Below are positions 62,701-64,000 of a DNA stretch of 64,000 bases, one piece after another (position 1 is the first letter of the stretch; each line of letters opens with the position of its first letter). The stretch is from the NCBI RefSeq assembly GCF_000205165.1, contig NZ_GL883879.1, positions 51,128 through 115,127 of the forward strand. The letters run 5' to 3'. The stretch comes from Paraprevotella xylaniphila YIT 11841. GTDB lineage: Bacteria > Bacteroidota > Bacteroidia > Bacteroidales > Bacteroidaceae. A program made the translations under genes and the position numbers. A model generated the notes under the pieces. That model was not told where the DNA came from. It made no database searches and saw nothing but the letters and a program-made list of their open reading frames with translations.

Positions 62701-63721
62701 CTAATGTTTCTTTGATGAAAGGCAAACTGTGCCCCGATAGCTCTTCCGGACAGAAAGATATATGGTAGCCTGCGTCGAATGCTCCTAACCAAAGGTCTCC
62801 TTCCCGGTCTCTCAATAGAGTGGAAAACATCCGGTTGCGGTCGAAAGGGACAGATGCGGACGAGAAATGCAATATGCCGTCTGTGGGACGGTTGAATATG
62901 TGCAAAGCATTATAGGAAAGCATCCAGAGTTGTCCGTTGTGCCCGTCTTGTTCTATATCGAAGAAAATGTCGTCTGCCACGTCCTGATGTTCGTACATGT
63001 CCGCGCCGTTCCGTTCGGGATAAAAACGGAAAAGCCCGTCGCCCCATGTGCCTAACCAATAATGTTCGTCGCGATCTTGAAACAAGACAAAAGGTATGTT
63101 GGCGTTTCCTATGGCCGGATAGCCGGTGAAATGGTCTTTTTCAGCATCCCATCGGAACAAACCTTTGCCCCAGGTCAATATCCATAAATGTTGGGCGTGG
63201 TCTTCATAGATGGAGGTGACGGCGGCTTTCAGGTCATATCGTCGAAGGATATGCAATTGTTCGTCGCATCGGTACAAGGCTTGTGCCGTGGCAATCCATA
63301 ACTGCTGTTTTTTGTCAGTGTACACATATTTGATTTCCGTATGACAGAACGCTCCATTCAGGACGGGCATCCATTTCCATGTTTGTTTGTCGAACAGGTT
63401 CAGTCCGTTTTGTGTACCGATGAATACGCGGTGTTCCGTGTCGGTAATCAACGTAATGGAGTTGTCCGTCAGTAGGTCGGGATGTAAGGGGTCAGATTTG
63501 AACACTATGGTTTCGTATCCGTCATAACGTGCTACACCATGGGTTGTGCCAATCCATATCATGCCTTCGCGGTCTTGATGAAGGGAAGTGGTTTCTCTTG
63601 AGGGAAACGAAGAGGCAAACGGAAGGGGCGTGGCCGAGTAATCCCGTGCGTGCAGGGTAAAGAACGAAAGGAACAATCCGGACCACAGGAGCGTGAGGAA
63701 TATGGAATCGCGGCTTTTCAT
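59753..63721 (-). CDS. Hybrid two-component regulator (sensor kinase, receiver and AraC domain)
   Basis: A 1322-residue one-protein regulator of the Bacteroides type. A signal peptide starts it, followed by two seven-blade propellers of Reg_prop repeats (about 35-680, IWIGTTHGVARYDG; LWIATAQALYR) and a Y_Y_Y domain (about 690-770), which sense a glycan in the periplasm. A membrane helix (about 780-800) leads to the histidine kinase with the block SHELLTPLT (His near 811; the usual Arg after Leu is Leu), an ATPase domain (GIGLSLTRELV), a receiver (VCDLKMPD, Asp near 1115) and an AraC-type helix-turn-helix (VSEVAYAVGFNDPKYFAKCFKEE) at the C-terminus. The gene precedes GH78 by 128 bases in the same direction, and those glycosidases are the obvious targets. 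Confidence 0.95.
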   Translation of the reverse strand: MKSRDSIFLTLLWSGLFLSFFTLHARDYSATPLPFASSFPSRETTSLHQDREGMIWIGTTHGVARYDGYETIVFKSDPLHPDLLTDNSITLITDTEHRVFIGTQNGLNLFDKQTWKWMPVLNGAFCHTEIKYVYTDKKQQLWIATAQALYRCDEQLHILRRYDLKAAVTSIYEDHAQHLWILTWGKGLFRWDAEKDHFTGYPAIGNANIPFVLFQDRDEHYWLGTWGDGLFRFYPERNGADMYEHQDVADDIFFDIEQDGHNGQLWMLSYNALHIFNRPTDGILHFSSASVPFDRNRMFSTLLRDREGDLWLGAFDAGYHISFCPEELSGHSLPFIKETLGFDTNINCMYEDEGGVLWFNQERNGIGLYAPDSGTYNLHPYSQKRNVEVNLIARSRFPNTVWIASAFVPTVFRAQRQGMDIRFTDTLLLAHDGAETGHVTGILEDPAGRLWVMTERKLFVFKPDGHPLAAVTNLPGNVNALCEDQQGRLWISDATGRLSCMHTYPTGIRPTTRYKLPLSPHDRIRHLCCDSTGHIWMATELGCLYSFYPKASKWSDHTLSGLPDMSPVLHLEAIGKDLWLVTPSAVIRYNPEKRTRHTYNTQDKHVPVFAFRNNASCTGHKKLLYAGGHGGFITIHTDKPQPEVKPDKIFLTDLRIEDRSMQTDPCEGFSWNDGLIVLPPEASRIEFRFSSLTYSSSGNIRMAYRLADLDRKPIQLRAGVHTAFYDRLPKGTYTLEVWGMDENGHTTGPSTTYTVVKRPRWFETWAAYTAYTVMFLLLCVCGFRLYAKHLHKKNAQLLREEIARTKLEYFTNVSHELLTPLTVLSCLTDEIEQNSPSGSPITRGLRDNILRLKRLIRQVLDFRKAEQKSLSLQASYGDVAAFIRHIAQTDFTLLARKKEIDFNLDIFPEEIYGFYDADKLEEMVFNLLSNAVKYTPSHHNVGIRLRTAKKDDGKHLRLEVWDEGTGISAQEQTKVFTRFYRAPQANGTESNGIGLSLTRELVCLHHGTLELQSTPGKGSRFTIDLPLEETAYRPEEICQPPMVNHPDSDTTRPSADGSAHSPSARLCPTILIVDDNAEITDSIGRLIGQRYHIITAHDARQTLSRLQDQNIDLMVCDLKMPDTDGLTLCRKVKNDLSTSHIPVIILTAQATDDTHAACYEAGADGYLTKPFDIHVLTARIDNLLLQYRQRSRQFLHTPDTDCDVLPYQNRDKIFLENMVKTVESHFTDSDFNLDSLAAESKLSKSTMNRKLKAMTGLTPMDFVKNIRLRSACRLLRQTDMTVSEVAYAVGFNDPKYFAKCFKEEYGQTPRQFQDRPDMGNRA

Positions 63722-63737
63722 GCGGGTGTATTTTTCA

Positions 63738-63745
63738 CAAAGTTA
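63738..63745 (-). promoter_or_regulatory. Bacteroidetes -7 box for the hybrid regulator
   Basis: Reads TAACTTTG on the reverse strand, a full TAnnTTTG match 17 bases upstream of the regulator ATG. No clear -33 TTTG was found. Confidence 0.55.
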
Positions 63746-63897
63746 CGAAAAATGGAGGATAATGGCATGGATTTGGAAATATGAATTTGAGACTGTGATT
63801 AAGTAAGTTATGGGGAATGCTGTGCTATACCCTTCATGGAGAGGTGGATGGGGTATGGAAGGTCTCAGCTGTTGCCGTCACCGGCCGGGAGCGATAG

Positions 63898-63951
63898 AGA
63901 AAAACGAACCCCGGTTTCCGATGCTTGTTTGGGGTTGGAAACAGGGGCTCG
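63898..63951 (-). terminator. Terminator of the next reverse-strand gene
   Basis: On the reverse strand a 15-base stem (63937-63951 with 63905-63919; one G-T pair and one mismatch) is followed by a T run (TTTTTC, from 63904 downward). It begins 23 bases after the stop codon at 63974-63976. Confidence 0.82.
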
Positions 63952-63973
63952 TGTGTGTATGTTTATCGGTGCG

Positions 63974-64000
63974 TTACCGGACGATGACTTTTTGCCGGTC
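63974..64000 (-). CDS. C-terminal end of a secreted protein (partial)
   Basis: The last eight codons of a reverse-strand gene running in from the right edge read DRQKVIVR and then TAA. The sequence matches the end of type IX-like sorting tails (compare GKKVIKK at 161 and VKVIVK at 48306), and a terminator follows at once. So the next gene probably encodes another secreted protein of this type. Its identity cannot be known from this fragment. Confidence 0.6.
   Translation of the reverse strand, partial: DRQKVIVR

Noticed and set aside
1..64000. tRNA or rRNA genes
   Set aside because: The longer intergenic gaps were read on both strands for cloverleaf ends and GTTCGA-type loops in a tRNA setting, and none fitted; the GTTCGA at 48246 is part of a terminator stem.

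Overview
The window is a chromosomal segment of a member of the order Bacteroidales, most likely the Bacteroidaceae/Prevotellaceae. Four things point there. Promoters match the Bacteroidetes pattern (a TAnnTTTG box at -7, sometimes with an upstream TTG or TTTG). There is a SusC/SusD outer-membrane pair and a one-protein hybrid two-component regulator. Glycine-lipid acyltransferase genes are present. Many secreted proteins end in a type IX-secretion-like tail. The species cannot be fixed from this sequence. No rRNA, tRNA, CRISPR array, transposase or phage gene was seen.

Layout. 1-2822: a possible end of an upstream gene with a strong terminator, then a reverse-strand three-gene envelope operon (PCMD lipoprotein, beta-barrel protein, calycin-like protein). 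2975-3715: a periplasmic cyclophilin-type prolyl isomerase interrupted by one in-frame TGA. 3911-19236: the division and cell-wall cluster rsmH-ftsL-ftsI-murE-mraY-murD-ftsW, a 388-bp repeat-bearing gap, then murG-murC-ftsQ-ftsA-ftsZ, followed by yqeY. No mraZ precedes rsmH. 19947-22161: a small secreted protein and the glycine-lipid pair glsA/glsB. 22189-28015: dgt, and divergently the coupled operon dut-TPR lipoprotein-DUF4292 lipoprotein-envC. 28047-36279: an M20 deacylase, an acyl-CoA synthetase, prfB without a frameshift site, a 49-residue membrane protein, a CYTH phosphatase, VanZ, an NSS transporter and a helix-hairpin-helix protein.

36288-45472 is a reverse-strand locus that looks built to scavenge phosphorus rather than glycans. 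A SusC/SusD pair, an unknown secreted protein, a calcineurin-type phosphoesterase and a glycerophosphodiester phosphodiesterase form one tight operon. A PhoA-type alkaline phosphatase sits just upstream as its own transcription unit. Next come a secreted repeat protein and lrgA/lrgB. 48306-63721 holds large secreted modular proteins: a 1224-residue protein with three binding-module repeats, a clan-A glycosidase with lectin modules, and a GH78 alpha-L-rhamnosidase with two inserted lectin-like domains. They are followed by a hybrid two-component regulator that probably controls them. The last 27 bases are the C-terminal end of another reverse-strand gene.

The most unusual signals are these: a 22-bp unit repeat family that recurs in three unrelated intergenic gaps as tandem plus inverted copies; the phosphoesterase-linked SusCD locus; the in-frame TGA in the prolyl isomerase; a G8 tract where the -33 element of a large secreted protein gene would lie; and similar C-terminal sorting-like tails on about seven otherwise unrelated secreted proteins.
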